Below are positions 1-10,630 of a stretch of DNA of 64,000 bases, one piece after another. The DNA comes from Thalassia testudinum (Eukaryota > Streptophyta > Magnoliopsida > Alismatales > Hydrocharitaceae): contig JAZHRO010000050.1 of NCBI GenBank assembly GCA_037157565.1, positions 42,976,001 through 43,040,000 of the forward strand, read 5' to 3'. Position numbers and translations under genes: made by a program. The notes beneath the pieces are model-generated. The model had not been told where the DNA came from and ran no database searches. It saw only the letters and a program-made list of their open reading frames with translations. How positions within the stretch are numbered: position 1 is the stretch's first letter; every line of letters begins with the position of its first letter.

Positions 1-327
1 GTACATTTTAAATAAAAGATCGACATCCTCAAAATAAATGTTCAATGGAAGCTACAGAAGTACTCCCAACCTTCAAAATCATGGCAGGAATTACGAGGGA
101 AATTACAGTTGGGGGTAATGAGGAACTTCAGGTGGAACTTATACATTTCGAGTAATGGGAATTTTATTCGGGTATAGATCCATACTTATATCCAAATCCA
201 AACCCAGTCGGGTTTTCTTAGATAAAACTCATACCTCAACCTGATTGAGTTCAAGTATGCTTTTACCTATCCTTTTTGAGTCGGGTTTGGTTGGGTTCAG
301 GTTGAGTTTATCAAAATTTGCATCCCT

Positions 328-2046
328 ATGCAAGAGTGGTACCTCAGCGGTCACATGTTGCACTCTACAACAGCCATCAATGGCATCACAACCCTACTAG
401 GCATCGTCACCAAGGTGGCTACAGACAAGTTGCTAGGAAACGACAGGCATGGTGAGGTATTGAGGAGCTACCAATCATCAGATGGGAATTTGTGCTTTAA
501 TGAGTGGGGTTTTGGGGGTCTTTCTTTTTTATATTTTCAACATCGTATAAAGTAGTCTTTCTTGGGAATTTTGTTATTGATCATATTTGATTCTTGTGTG
601 GGAGTTTTGTGTTGTCCATTTGTCACATCCCGATCCACTTTTTTTCTCTTTTCCCTTTGTTTATCAACTCTTGTGGATCAATGACAATAACTTGGACACG
701 CTAAAGTTGGAGTGGTGTGACGACTACATCAACTGCAAGAGCAGTGCCTTTGCGACCACATGCTGCATTCTGCAACAACCATTAATGGCATGGTAGCCCT
801 ACCTGTAGTCATCGTCACTAGGGCAGCTACAGACAAGTTGCTAGGAGAGGAGAGACATGGTGTGGTTTTTGGGAGCTACTAATCGTCACATAAGAATGTG
901 TGCTCTAATGAGTGGGGTTTTAGGGATCTTTCTTTTATTTATTTTAAACATTGTATGAAAGCAATCTTTCTTAAGAATTTTGTCATTGATCATCTTCGAT
1001 TTTTATGTTCTTTAGGTCGTTTGTTGCTCGTTTGTCACATGCCAATTCACATTTTTTTTCTTCTTCTCACTCTATGTATCATCTCTCATGGATCGACGAC
1101 AACAACTTGAATACAATGAAATTAGAGCAGTGCAACGACAACATCGAGTGTAAGAGCAGTGCTTCTGTGGCCACATATGCACTCTACAATTGCCATCAAT
1201 GGCATTACATCCCTACCAGGACACGCATGGTGGGATATTAAGGAGCTACTAGCCATCGAATGGGATTGTGTGCTTTAATGAGGGGTTTTGGGGATCTTTC
1301 TTTTATTTATTTTCAACATGGTGTCAAAGTAGTCTTTCTTGGGAATTTTGTTTTTGATCATACTCGATTCTTTTGTTCTTGAGGTTTTGTGTTGTCCATA
1401 TGTCACATCACGATCCATGTTTTTTTTTTCTTTTCCCTTTTGTGTATCATCTCTCGTGGATCGATGACGATAACTTGGACACATTGAAGCTAGAGTGGTG
1501 CAACGACCACATCAAATGCAAGAGCAATGCCTTTGTGGCCACATGCTGCACTTTCTAACAACCATCAATGGCATTGCAGCCCTTCCAGTCATCGTCACCA
1601 GGGTGGCTACTGACAAGTTGCTAGGAGAGGAGAGGCATGGCGGGCTTTTGGCGAGCTACCAGCCATTACATGAGAATGTATGCTTTAATGAGTAGGATTT
1701 TGGAGATCCTTCTTTTATTTATTTTCAACATTTTATCAAAGCAGTCTTTCTTAGGAATTATGTTAATGATCATCTTCGATTTTTGTGTTCTTCGGGTTGT
1801 GTTGTTTGTTCGTCACATCCTAGTTCATTTTTTTTATTCGTTTCCATCTGTGTATCATCTCTCGTGGATCAATAATTTGGATACACTGAAGTGAGTGCGG
1901 TGTGACGACCACATCAATTGCAAGAGTAGTGCCTCTGAGGCCACATGTTGTACTCTACAACAGCCATCAATGGCATCGCAGGCCTACTAGGCATCGTCAC
2001 CAAGGTGGTTACAGACAAGTTACTAGGAGAGGAGAGACATGGTGCA
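328..2046. repeat. Tandem array of about five ~400-bp units
   Basis: The same block recurs with its start near 330, 737, 1152, 1519 and 1921. Each unit begins with a 'gcaagagYRgtgcc' stretch, continues with 'ccatcaatggcatYRcagcc' and 'acaagttgctaggagagga', then has a 'gaattttgttattgatcat' segment and a T-rich run. Spacing is about 407, 415, 367 and 402 bp; the third unit is short because its middle is deleted. The units are clearly diverged, so the array is old. Short reading frames in it shift between copies and look non-coding. I do not recognise the family; it could be a satellite or the iterated part of a larger element. Confidence 0.85.
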
Positions 2047-3699
2047 GTTACAACGCGAGAAAAAGCAGCTCTAGAGGAAGTAGCCTGTTGGAGACTAGAG
2101 TGTTGCGGTCACCAGCTTCCTTTTATCTTCTTTGCCTCCTTTGCTATCTTCAGTTGGCATGAACTCGATTGCCCAAAACCCTCACCTTTAGGCCTTGGGA
2201 GGTGGCGACGAGTGACAAAGAGGAGGCGCTCAATCAGCTACTAGTCGGTCGCATTGAGGAAGCTGCAAGATTAGCACCTAAGCTGAAGAAGTTCAAGAAG
2301 GAGAAGAAAAAGTAGCACAAGAAGAATCCTTGTGAGGTTCTATATAAGAGCGTGATTCCTCTGTTCATTTAGGCAACAATGGTGAGTATAAAGTTTATTG
2401 GGTTCCACCAAATCCTAATAGGGCTTTATTTGATCATTTTGCATCTTTGACCCATTCTTTTCATTTTAGATTGATTTTACTTGTTAGTTTTGCAAAAAAA
2501 ACAAAAACAAGAGAAAAAAAGGAATGAGTAAAACAAATGAAAATTATTTCGATTAAAAAATGAGAAAAAATTAATGAAGTAGAAGATGAGATGCGGAGAA
2601 GCTCTTTTCTACTTGATTTCTTCTATTTACGATTTCTTCTCCCATATAAGTATGGGAGAAAGGCAGAATATCAATGATAAGACTATTGTGAACCCTATAT
2701 GAGGGAGATTTACTCTTTAAGGGAAGCTCAATCTTGGTGCTTATATGAGAGGCTCACTCGTGAGATCTCCAATGGGAAGGCACCTTCACTCTTTGAGATT
2801 GATTTTTTTCCCCCTTTTCTTTTTAATAAGGGAATAATTGAAAATTCTTATGATAAGGGTCTTGCAAATGTTTAGGATACAAGGATTTTGGCTTTTGCGG
2901 GAGATGATGAAATTGTGGAGATTTAGGAACTTGTATTAGTATTAAATTCTTGTTTCTGTTACATAGCCATTCTTTATCCTACATAATCCATTCGTAGATT
3001 TGTCATGAGCTATAGAAGCACGGAGTGCTGTTGATAATTGCTGATAATATCATCTATCTTTATTTCTTTCAAGATGTTTTTAGTTTAGAAAAATGACCTT
3101 TCTTTCTACATACGTCTTGCAATTTCTTGTTTTGTGTTTTTCCAAGCACCTTGTAGCTCGAGTATTTGAGCACCATTAGTTTTCATCTTCATTTAGATTT
3201 CACGAACTTCAGGTAGATTGCAGTTTGGTTGATGCCACTGAAGGCATGTGGCAGTGCTAGATAATGATGAACGAAGTGTATAGACTGCAATCATCTTGGA
3301 AGAAACTTCCTAGACAAGATCGATGGATTGTAGTCTGCACAGGGCTAAGAATAAAGGTACTTACCCAAGAATTATAGCAATTACAAAGGTCAAGGTGGCA
3401 ATTGAATTGACGGTGGAGACAAGAAAAGTCATAGACGTAAACTTCACTTGCAAAATAAATATTCAATGTAAGGTCAACCCTGTAACCATAGAAGTCTAAT
3501 TTTTTATTCCCCTTTTGTTAGCATATGCTTTTGAAATTTTGGCTATCTAAGAATGTTTTATCTTTAGTTCCTTTCTGACCCTAGAAATCTATGTTGCTTC
3601 TTTGGTTCCTTTTTCCATTGAATAATAGCATTGGTAGTAACATGGGGTTTAATGTTTTAGGACAGTTGTTAAAAGGGGGTGATTAACATCCAAATGGCC
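2047..3699. other. Unassigned DNA with two short unrecognised ORFs
   Basis: No known gene family is visible. On the plus strand there is a stretch at about 2205-2315 coding a charged tail ending in FKKEKKK, with no clear start. Two 58-codon frames open with ATG at 2699-2875 (starts MREIYSLREAQSW) and 3323-3499 (starts MDCSLHRAKNKG). They may be decayed exons of a host gene or chance frames; neither matches a family I know. The rest is AT-rich with simple A and T runs. Confidence 0.3.
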
Positions 3700-3759
3700 A
3701 AGGGTCTAGAAATAAAACATATATAGGCTAAGGGTCTAGAAATAAAACATATATAGGCT
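3700..3759. repeat. Exact 30-bp tandem duplication
   Basis: A 30-bp unit beginning AAGGGTCTAGAAATAAAAC occurs twice head to tail (3700-3729 and 3730-3759) without a mismatch, so the duplication is recent compared with its surroundings. Confidence 0.85.
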
Positions 3760-4020
3760 TTAGAAGTTGGAGTTGTGAATCCTTTGACTGAGGCTAGAAG
3801 TTTGCTGCATTTGATTGAAGATCATGGATAGGTGACGTGCGGAAGATGTGTTTGTTTAAAAGGGTCGTTATAGTTCGTGCTCGCAGCGTCAGTTTTAAAA
3901 GAAGAGACGAACGTGAGTCTGAGTGTCAATCACAGGGAGGCGTAAAAATCAGATTTTCTTTGTCACTTAATGTCACAGAGGTAACGAGTTTTTGCTTGCG
4001 AGAAGATGTGGTAGAAAAGC

Positions 4021-4055
4021 GAGTGAGAGAGAGAGAGAGAGTGAGAGAGAGAGAG
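4021..4055. repeat. GA microsatellite
   Basis: Dinucleotide GA run interrupted twice by GT. A second, shorter GA run lies at about 4207-4222. Confidence 0.9.
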
Positions 4056-4370
4056 TAGGGTTAGAGTTTTGTAAATCATAGCCATTACTCAAAATAAGAT
4101 AGAGAACACATCAACATTATATTAAGTATGCAATTCAAGTTTTACAAATACAATAGTAGCTAAATGCTTGAATAAAAAGGAAGTATAGCTAGATTAAAAG
4201 GAAATAGAGAGAGAGAGAGAGGGGAGACGTCGAGATGGCCACGGCGGTGGAGGGAGGCTCCATCGGTGGCTTGTCGACTCCGTTGACTACAAGAGGGGCT
4301 AAAAGGGGTTAGGAGGGTGTTACAACACTTGCAAGATGAATTGAATGCCCTCCTTGGGTGGTTGGAAGGG

Positions 4371-4380
4371 GTTTAAATAG
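4371..4380 (-). promoter_or_regulatory. TATA-like element in a GC-rich promoter or LTR-like block
   Basis: Read on the minus strand, CTATTTAAAC lies within a GC-rich block (about 4230-4990) whose composition differs sharply from its AT-rich flanks. About 100 bp downstream on the minus strand an ATG (near 4264) opens a short frame that runs into a CT microsatellite. The arrangement of GC-rich upstream DNA, TATA-like box and CT-rich leader suggests a promoter or the U3 part of an old LTR. I could not find LTR ends or a target duplication. Confidence 0.3.
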
Positions 4381-4663
4381 GGAGAAGGTCTTTCTAAATG
4401 AAGAAGGGGTTTTAGAGACGTCCGAGACATCGTTAAAACCCTTCCCAAAACGACAGTGAAGCACCCTATTCGACGGTCATTTGCGCGCGCCTGTTCTTCT
4501 TCACACGCGATCCGTGTGCGCGTTGTAGGCCCTTCAATCGAAGACCGGACGGCTGAGATTTTCGCGAAGGGTGCACTTGGATCGCGCCTCGAGCGCGCGG
4601 CTCGATGGCGATCGGGCGGTCGAATTTGAGCGCACGGGCGAAATCAACGGATGGCTGCGGCGG

Positions 4664-4720
4664 GCGATTTGAACCCGTGCCTCCTTCATGCGAGGCGGGG
4701 GCACGACCATTGCGCTATGG
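4664..4720 (-). repeat. tRNA-like pol III box pair (candidate SINE head)
   Basis: On the minus strand, TAGCGCAATGG (near 4708-4718) fits the tRNA A box and GGTTCAAATCG (near 4665-4675) fits the B box, about 35 bp apart as in tRNA-derived SINEs. A GCCTC/GAGGC pair between them resembles an anticodon stem. The flanking arms do not close into a full cloverleaf, so this is not a working tRNA gene. No clear poly(A/T) tail was located. It could also be a chance match inside an LTR. Confidence 0.4.
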
Positions 4721-4847
4721 GCACGAATGGTCGCGCATCTTCACCAATCGTCAGCCATTCGATGGAGATTGGACGACTATGGTTAGATCTTGTGTGATGG
4801 GGTGATGTCGCGGGTGCTCCTAATGCTGCCACGTGGCCACCTCGTGG

Positions 4848-4869
4848 CCGTTGATCGTTAGATCAACGG
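4848..4869. repeat. Perfect 9-bp inverted repeat
   Basis: CCGTTGATC (4848-4856) and GATCAACGG (4861-4869) are exact complements around a 4-nt loop, inside the GC-rich block. It could form a hairpin or be a dyad binding site. Confidence 0.7.
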
Positions 4870-4990
4870 TCAGAACTTCGTGGGTCATTTGTGGGAGCTC
4901 CGGATGTCGGATTTGGTCGATTTCAAGTCAGTTGGACTTCGTTCGTCGCTCTGAATCCATTCGTGCGGTCTGATTGCTCATCTGAGGCAT

Positions 4991-5520
4991 GTTTTGTCAT
5001 GAACTTACATAAATGGTAATTAATACTGTTTAATAAGCAATCTCAATGTGCGATGCATGTCATTCTCTCATACCCATTTATGATGCGTTATTTGTGCGCA
5101 TTACTCTTAAGATAAACCCCAATTGACAGAATTATTACCCCAAGATGTAGTGTTATCAATAGGAAAGTATGAAAGTTCTAAGGACAAAAGAGCTTGTTCA
5201 TGGTCATATTAAAGCTATTGCAAAAGATCAAAATGTAATAGTAGCTATGGTTAGTAATGGTGTTTTTTCATGAGATCTTGATGGATAGAATGGACATATT
5301 TTTTTAGTTGTACTTTCAAATTTTTACTGTATTTTTCTTTTCTTCCCTTGTATCACCCTTGAGCTAGGATTATTTTGGTTGTTGAGGATGTTGTTAATTT
5401 TTTATGCTTTTTTCTTATTTTTTATGTATTCCTTTGAAGGATTCTTATTGTACTTTATTATCGAGAGATCAATAAAATTAGAGTAGCTCGAGCCTAATGT
5501 TTCAGACTTGTTAAAATAAT
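4991..5520. other. AT-rich intergenic DNA, nothing recognised
   Basis: No reading frame, RNA gene or element end could be identified here. Confidence 0.5.
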
Positions 5521-5851
5521 CTCACTAAAGAATATCAACAATAGCAATTAAGTGGTATAACAAAGTGTCATTAAAGTGAATCAACTATGGCCATTAGATG
5601 GCAAAAGAAAACATTATTAAAGTAAATCACTAGTGACCATTTAGTGGCATAAAGAAACATCATTATAGCAAATCAATAATGATGATTTAGTGACACAAAT
5701 AATTGTCATTAAATATTGTCAATAATGACAATTAAACTATAAAATAAAGAGTCATTGAAGTGAATGATTAGTGGTGATTTAGTGATAAATAAAAGTCATT
5801 AAATGAAGTATGTAAAGACACTAATAGTGCCAATTAAATTGTCGTTAATAT
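5521..5851. repeat. Degenerate ~45-bp repeat array, left half
   Basis: Segments beginning near 'gtcattaaagtgaatca' and containing 'gtgaccatttagtggca' recur every 43-50 bp for at least six diverged copies. The same vocabulary ('tcattaaag', 'aattaaagtgac', 'gtggcaatt') resumes right after the solo LTR, so the LTR split one array. Such arrays resemble the subterminal repeats of CACTA-type transposons, but no CACTA terminus was found. Confidence 0.55.
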
Positions 5852-5886
5852 AAATCTGTTAAGAACCGTGACATCAGAACACTTTA

Positions 5887-6745
5887 AGACGTCTGGGAAT
5901 TGGACCATACATCTGGTCAGACGTTTGGAAATTAATTTTTGCATGCATACGATCGCGAGTCTGCGCCCCCTTCTTTTTCTCTCCCTCACCGACTTGCAGA
6001 AACCGCCCCCCCGTGCCTACAAATACCCTCCTCCTCTCCCTCACGCCACCCACATCCATCCGTCTCCTTCCTCCAGTGTGAGAGCGAGGGCAGCAGCTGC
6101 TGCCGGGTGCAGTGGTGAAGAGGAGAGGTGTAGTGAGAAGGAAGAGAAGAGAGCGCACGAACCATGAGAGAGAGACCTTGCCGGAGCAGTTCGAGGCCGG
6201 CCGGCGTGTGCGAGGCGGAGTGTTGTGTCGGGGAAGTCCTCCCCGACGCTGCTACAACTAAAGCAGCGGGTGGACGAGCGCGGCGCGGCCACGCGCAGCG
6301 AGAAGAGGACGAAGGAGCTTCTGATTCTGGGATTTTTCCCAGAATCATACATCTGGACATCCATACGACGCGGGCGACGTCTGGAGGAAGCTCCAGATGA
6401 CTGAGAGGTACGTATTTTCCTCCTTCGCTTGCTTTTGCAGATACGGCCATGCAGGCCGTTCCGCCGAAGCTCTATCGCGTGCCTTGCTGAGGGATTTTTG
6501 TGTACGCGTGCAGAATTCGCTTCGGGAAGGCATGGGACACACCCTCCCACGCAGTTTAGACGTTTGGGTGAGTCACCAGACGACGGAGAGCGTCTCCAGA
6601 CGTCCGGAGAGGTGGTCGGACGTCTAGAACTGGGTCCAAACGGTTCAGCAGGATCTCTAGACGTCTGAGGAGCAGCGCAGAGTGAGGTATGACTTGGATC
6701 CCTTTTTAAGATGTCTGGAAGATGTTCTAGACGTCTGATTTGAGT
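5887..6745. repeat. Cluster of AGACGTCT-type palindromic motifs in the solo LTR
   Basis: Exact GACGTC cores occur near 5889, 6376, 6621, 6660 and 6733, usually as AGACGTCTG or GGACGTCTA, with several one-base variants between them (for example near 5915, 6551, 6601, 6712). The core is the ACGT centre of plant C-box bZIP sites; that role is inferred. The same word is iterated in element G more than 50 kb away. Confidence 0.7.
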
Positions 6746-7026
6746 CAGAGTTGTCGTTTTTGACCCGTTTAGGATCCGTTCGAGGTCCGATTTCCGCGTT
6801 TAATATTCCGTTCTCCTTCGTATAAGCTCCTCTACTAGTTAGAAGGCTTGTTATCATGTTCTGAGTGGTTTCTTATGGTGGATCCTTGTGTTAGGATCTC
6901 GTTCTGTTGCAGACTTGGGGGTCGCGGAGGTACGTGGACCTGCTGATCACACCTCCATTACTCCCGAATTTGCAGGTAGAGTGGCTTCCCTTAGTTAATT
7001 ACAAACATTAATGCATATATGAAATA

Positions 7027-7225
7027 AATGATAGATCCTATGGTATGGCATGAATCCTAGGACTAGAAAATCTAGATTGAATGATAGATCCTAGGGTATG
7101 ACATGAATCTTAGGACCTGAAAACTATATTGAATGATAGATCCTAGGGTATGGCATGAATCCTAGGACCTAAAACTAGATTGAATGATAGATCCTAGGGT
7201 GTGGCATGAATCTTAGGAACAGAAA
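7027..7225. repeat. ~52-bp minisatellite, four copies
   Basis: Four head-to-tail units of 49-57 bp each contain 'atgatagatcctagggtatg' followed by 'gcatgaatcctaggacc' and an A-rich spacer. Each unit carries two CCTAGG-like dyads, so a unit can pair with itself. It lies wholly inside the solo LTR. Confidence 0.85.
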
Positions 7226-8686
7226 CACTGAAACGAATGTCTTAAATATCTGAATTGCAGTATTGGATAAGTAGATAAAATAATGATAATTGCCTGTAAT
7301 TGGATAACAGCTGCCTGTGAAATGTAGAGTACTGTTGCTAGTAACTGCTACATGTAATTCCTGTTGTTTGGAAACTAAATTCGAGCGGCTTGTATATAAA
7401 TTGGAAAAGAAAGATTAAATGTTGGAAACACGTGCTATATGCGAAAAAAACTGAAATGATGAAACCTAGTATGGCATAGCCTGAGGAAATATGAGCACTA
7501 ACCTTACAAGGAATTAGGAGTAGAGCTCCTGTAAATAAAGGGAATGGAACTGGAAAAGTAAATGGGAAAGTGTGTTGTCTCTTGGGTACGTGGTACTAAA
7601 GAGAGCACATATTACCTCTTAGTGTAGAGGGGAACTTGTCGCCCTCAGGTCGAGACCGGGGTGAGTTTGGCCACTTTGCATCGACTTTCTGGCCCTCGCG
7701 TACACAGTACTGGGGAGAGCTACTAGTGTAGGGAGAGAGCTAGCCACCCCACGGGGCCTGGGGTTCAGTTAGCCATCCTACACCAACTTGTTAGGTCCAC
7801 TGGTCAAACCAGGGTAGTCAGGCGAGGGTGCGCGGACTGTGGAGGGGCGAGTCCCTTGTTTGGTTACTGTGGAGGGGCTAGACCCTTGTTGCTGAGAGGG
7901 CTCTGCCCTATACTGGTTCCGTGCTGTGCTTTGAGCGCACCCGTTAACGGAAACGACTGACCACGTGCCAGTGCGGGGTAGCTACCCGTGCGTTTATCGC
8001 GCGTGCCGTAGTCATCGTTACGTTTGTCAGCGACCTTGGGGTGGTTGACTGAGGGTAGGACCACCACGGGGGACTCTCCCGACCAGGAGAGCACCACGTG
8101 CTACTTCTACTTTTCGGAAAAGACTGCAATCAAGATCGTTCCCACGAGTAACATTCGAGATCAAGATAAAGACATGAGAAATAAACCAAAAAAGAGTAAA
8201 ATAAAGAAAGAAATTAAAACAACAGGTACTTGTTTACCTTTACTATTTTTCTTAGCCAGCTGGTTGCCACTCTACTCAGTGTTTCGCTGACGTGTCGTAC
8301 TTACCACCTTTTTCAGGTCTAGGTGTTGAGCAGCCAGAACCTACGGCTGCGGAGAGTGCTGAGCCTAGTAAAGCCCAGTAGTTGTACTTTTGTTGTACCC
8401 GTTTTTCTGTAGTAGTGAGTATTCTGTTACACCTTTGTACTCTTTTATTGTAAATTTCATATTTCTGTACCTGTTTTTAATTCTCTATTGTTGTGGTGGT
8501 GTGTACTGTAGTAGTTCTTTTCTTTACTGCTGTACTTTTGTTACTGTTAGTTGCTTGCATGGTGAATGTTGTTTATTTTACTGTTTTTTGGTTACTTTCT
8601 CGTTGGACGACTGGGTCTTGGGATCAGTCGAGTCAGTCCGATTCTCGTATCCTGTAGGGATTCGGGAATCGGGTCGTAACAAAATC

Positions 8687-8890
8687 AAAGTGACAAAATA
8701 GTAGTAAATAAATTTCATTAAAGAAGCTTGTTGACATTATTAATTGTGCTAATTAAAGTGACTTTAATGCCAATGATTTGGTGGCAATTGTATAATTTTT
8801 ACTAACCTTTTAGTGATGTCAACGAAGGTCATAAATAAGTGACATTTATTTTAAGTATCATTAATTTAGTAAAATAAATCAAATATCAAA
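8687..8890. repeat. Degenerate ~45-bp repeat array, right half
   Basis: Continues the array interrupted by the solo LTR, with 'cattaaag', 'gctaattaaagtgac' and 'gatttggtggcaatt' words. It fades near 8890 into AT-rich DNA. Confidence 0.5.
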
Positions 8891-10630
8891 GTTGCTAAAG
8901 GTTTTTTTTTTATAACACTTAATTTCATTGCATTTGATATTCTAAAATCACTGGTTGGTAATTTTCGTACTTCAATTTCATGGTTTAATATTCATTTGTC
9001 ACATTTCAATTTCATAATCGATTATAGATTTAGTCACTAATTGTTTCAACTCTAATTTTTTAATAAATATCTAGGTGTTTGATTCAAATGATTATAGGAG
9101 AACAAAAGTAGGAATCATAATTTCTCTATGATGTACTTGCATTTATTTTTTTAATGAGGAAAAGGATGAACATGCTCTCTAGTATGCTTGGCATGAGGTA
9201 TTTTTATGGCATTAGCTATAATAATTAAGAGCAAGAAGCTACAAACAAAAGAAAAAGAGTTAGGAAAGGTAGAAGCAAAGGATACATTAAAGAAAGATAG
9301 TACATATAGCAAAAAATGCTTTCCACGGCTTAGTTAAAGATTAAATAGAATGAAGAAAATTTTTTTTTCTCAAATCTAGAGTAGTCATTATTTTTTGATT
9401 TGAATAAGATAGTAGAAGAACTACTAAGAAGCCAAATGTGCAAGAGAAGATAATATAAAATGCTGGTGATTGCAGTCATAATGAATTGATAATAAAAATT
9501 TGAGAATAAAGATTTTACGGATATAATATAGGACGAACTTTTTGGTGTTTTTGAAGGTATTTTAGATTTTGAATGTTAATAATCAAGTAGAGAAAAGTTT
9601 TGATATATGTAAGGCCTTTTATATGTTTATCCTTATTTTAGGAGGAATGTAACATAATGTACTATTCATGCACTCAAAGAATAAGACGTGTCATTGTTGG
9701 AAAAAAAAAATCATGAAGCACATAATAACAAGATTCACAAGATTTGTGAAAATAAGAAAGTAGAGATATGTGAGTCCCTTTTAGTCTTAAAAGTGAGCAT
9801 TAGTTCATATCTTATATGTAAAAGAGTATTAACCTGTCACCTTTGTGAATATAAAAGGTAACTACAAAAAGTGATCGATAGAGTGATCAAACATTTTTAT
9901 TGACATACATCTACCATCACTTTATCTATCTTTTTTAGAAGGAAAACTGAAAATGAACTCTGAAGTTTACATATTTACACACTACTCTTTCCTTATTAAC
10001 AAAGAGGCATAAGTTTTTGAAGTGAGATTTGTAACTTCATTTATCCTTTCATGTCTATCTAATGGTGAGAGTTACTGTATGTAGAGTGGTGCACAAGTTT
10101 AGAAGTTTAAAAACATCTCTCTTTAAGAAAATTAAAATTTCATTTGATATATAATTATCCCTTAACCAAAGAAATATCAAAAGAATATATTTAAAAATCA
10201 AGAAATATAATATATCTCACTTTATGAATAAACGTTAACATCAAATTATTTTATTATATTATATTAATATCGATATATATTAAAATGTATTTACTCAAAC
10301 ATAATATATATATTAAAATATATACACGGTAACCCATTAAGTCGATCACATTATAATATTAAAATTTAAATCATTCACTAGTATCAATCCTCTGATACAT
10401 GAAACTTAAAATAAAAAGAAGGATAATCAGAAAAATAGCAATGTGTGTGACAACTCGCAAGGGAAGGAAAGAGAATCTCTCGATAGAAAATAGTGAGAAA
10501 AAGGCACCACCCACTTACTCTTTAATTTCACGCTCTTTCTGTCTTTCCTATGTCTCCGTCAACATCCAACAGCAAGCCATCGAGCTCCTTGATAGCACAC
10601 AGCTGATCGAAATAATATTGCACAAACTCC
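8891..10630. other. AT-rich intergenic region and presumed B3 promoter
   Basis: No gene or element could be identified. About 10,200-10,330 is almost pure A/T with overlapping palindromes. The last 250 bp before the B3 start become less AT-rich and should hold the promoter and 5' UTR. A frame at 10399-10647 overlaps the B3 start out of frame and is judged chance. Confidence 0.4.

Larger units (their letters stand above)
5857..8681. mobile_element. Solo LTR (2,825 bp) with intact target duplication
   Basis: The segment starts TGTTAAGAACCG and ends GGTCGTAACA, an imperfect inverted pair with TG...CA ends. It is flanked by exact 5-bp direct repeats AAATC at 5852-5856 and 8682-8686. No internal retroelement domains lie between the ends, and only one LTR is present, which is the product expected from LTR-LTR recombination. 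Inside are a GC-rich promoter-like zone at about 6000-6330, a cluster of GACGTC palindromes, a ~52-bp minisatellite and a GC-rich zone at 7560-8140. Length and the TGTTA...TAACA ends fit either a Tekay/Del chromovirus or a Sirevirus; lineage is not settled. Confidence 0.85.

Noticed and set aside
4664..4725. Functional tRNA gene
   Set aside because: A and B boxes fit, but acceptor and T arms do not pair properly.
5986..6550. ORFs of 150-170 codons in the GC-rich part of the solo LTR
   Set aside because: Overlapping frames on both strands, low-complexity composition, no domain; they lie inside a non-coding LTR.
5521..8890. CACTA transposon
   Set aside because: Repeat texture is suggestive, but no CACTA/TAGTG termini, 3-bp TSD or transposase was found.
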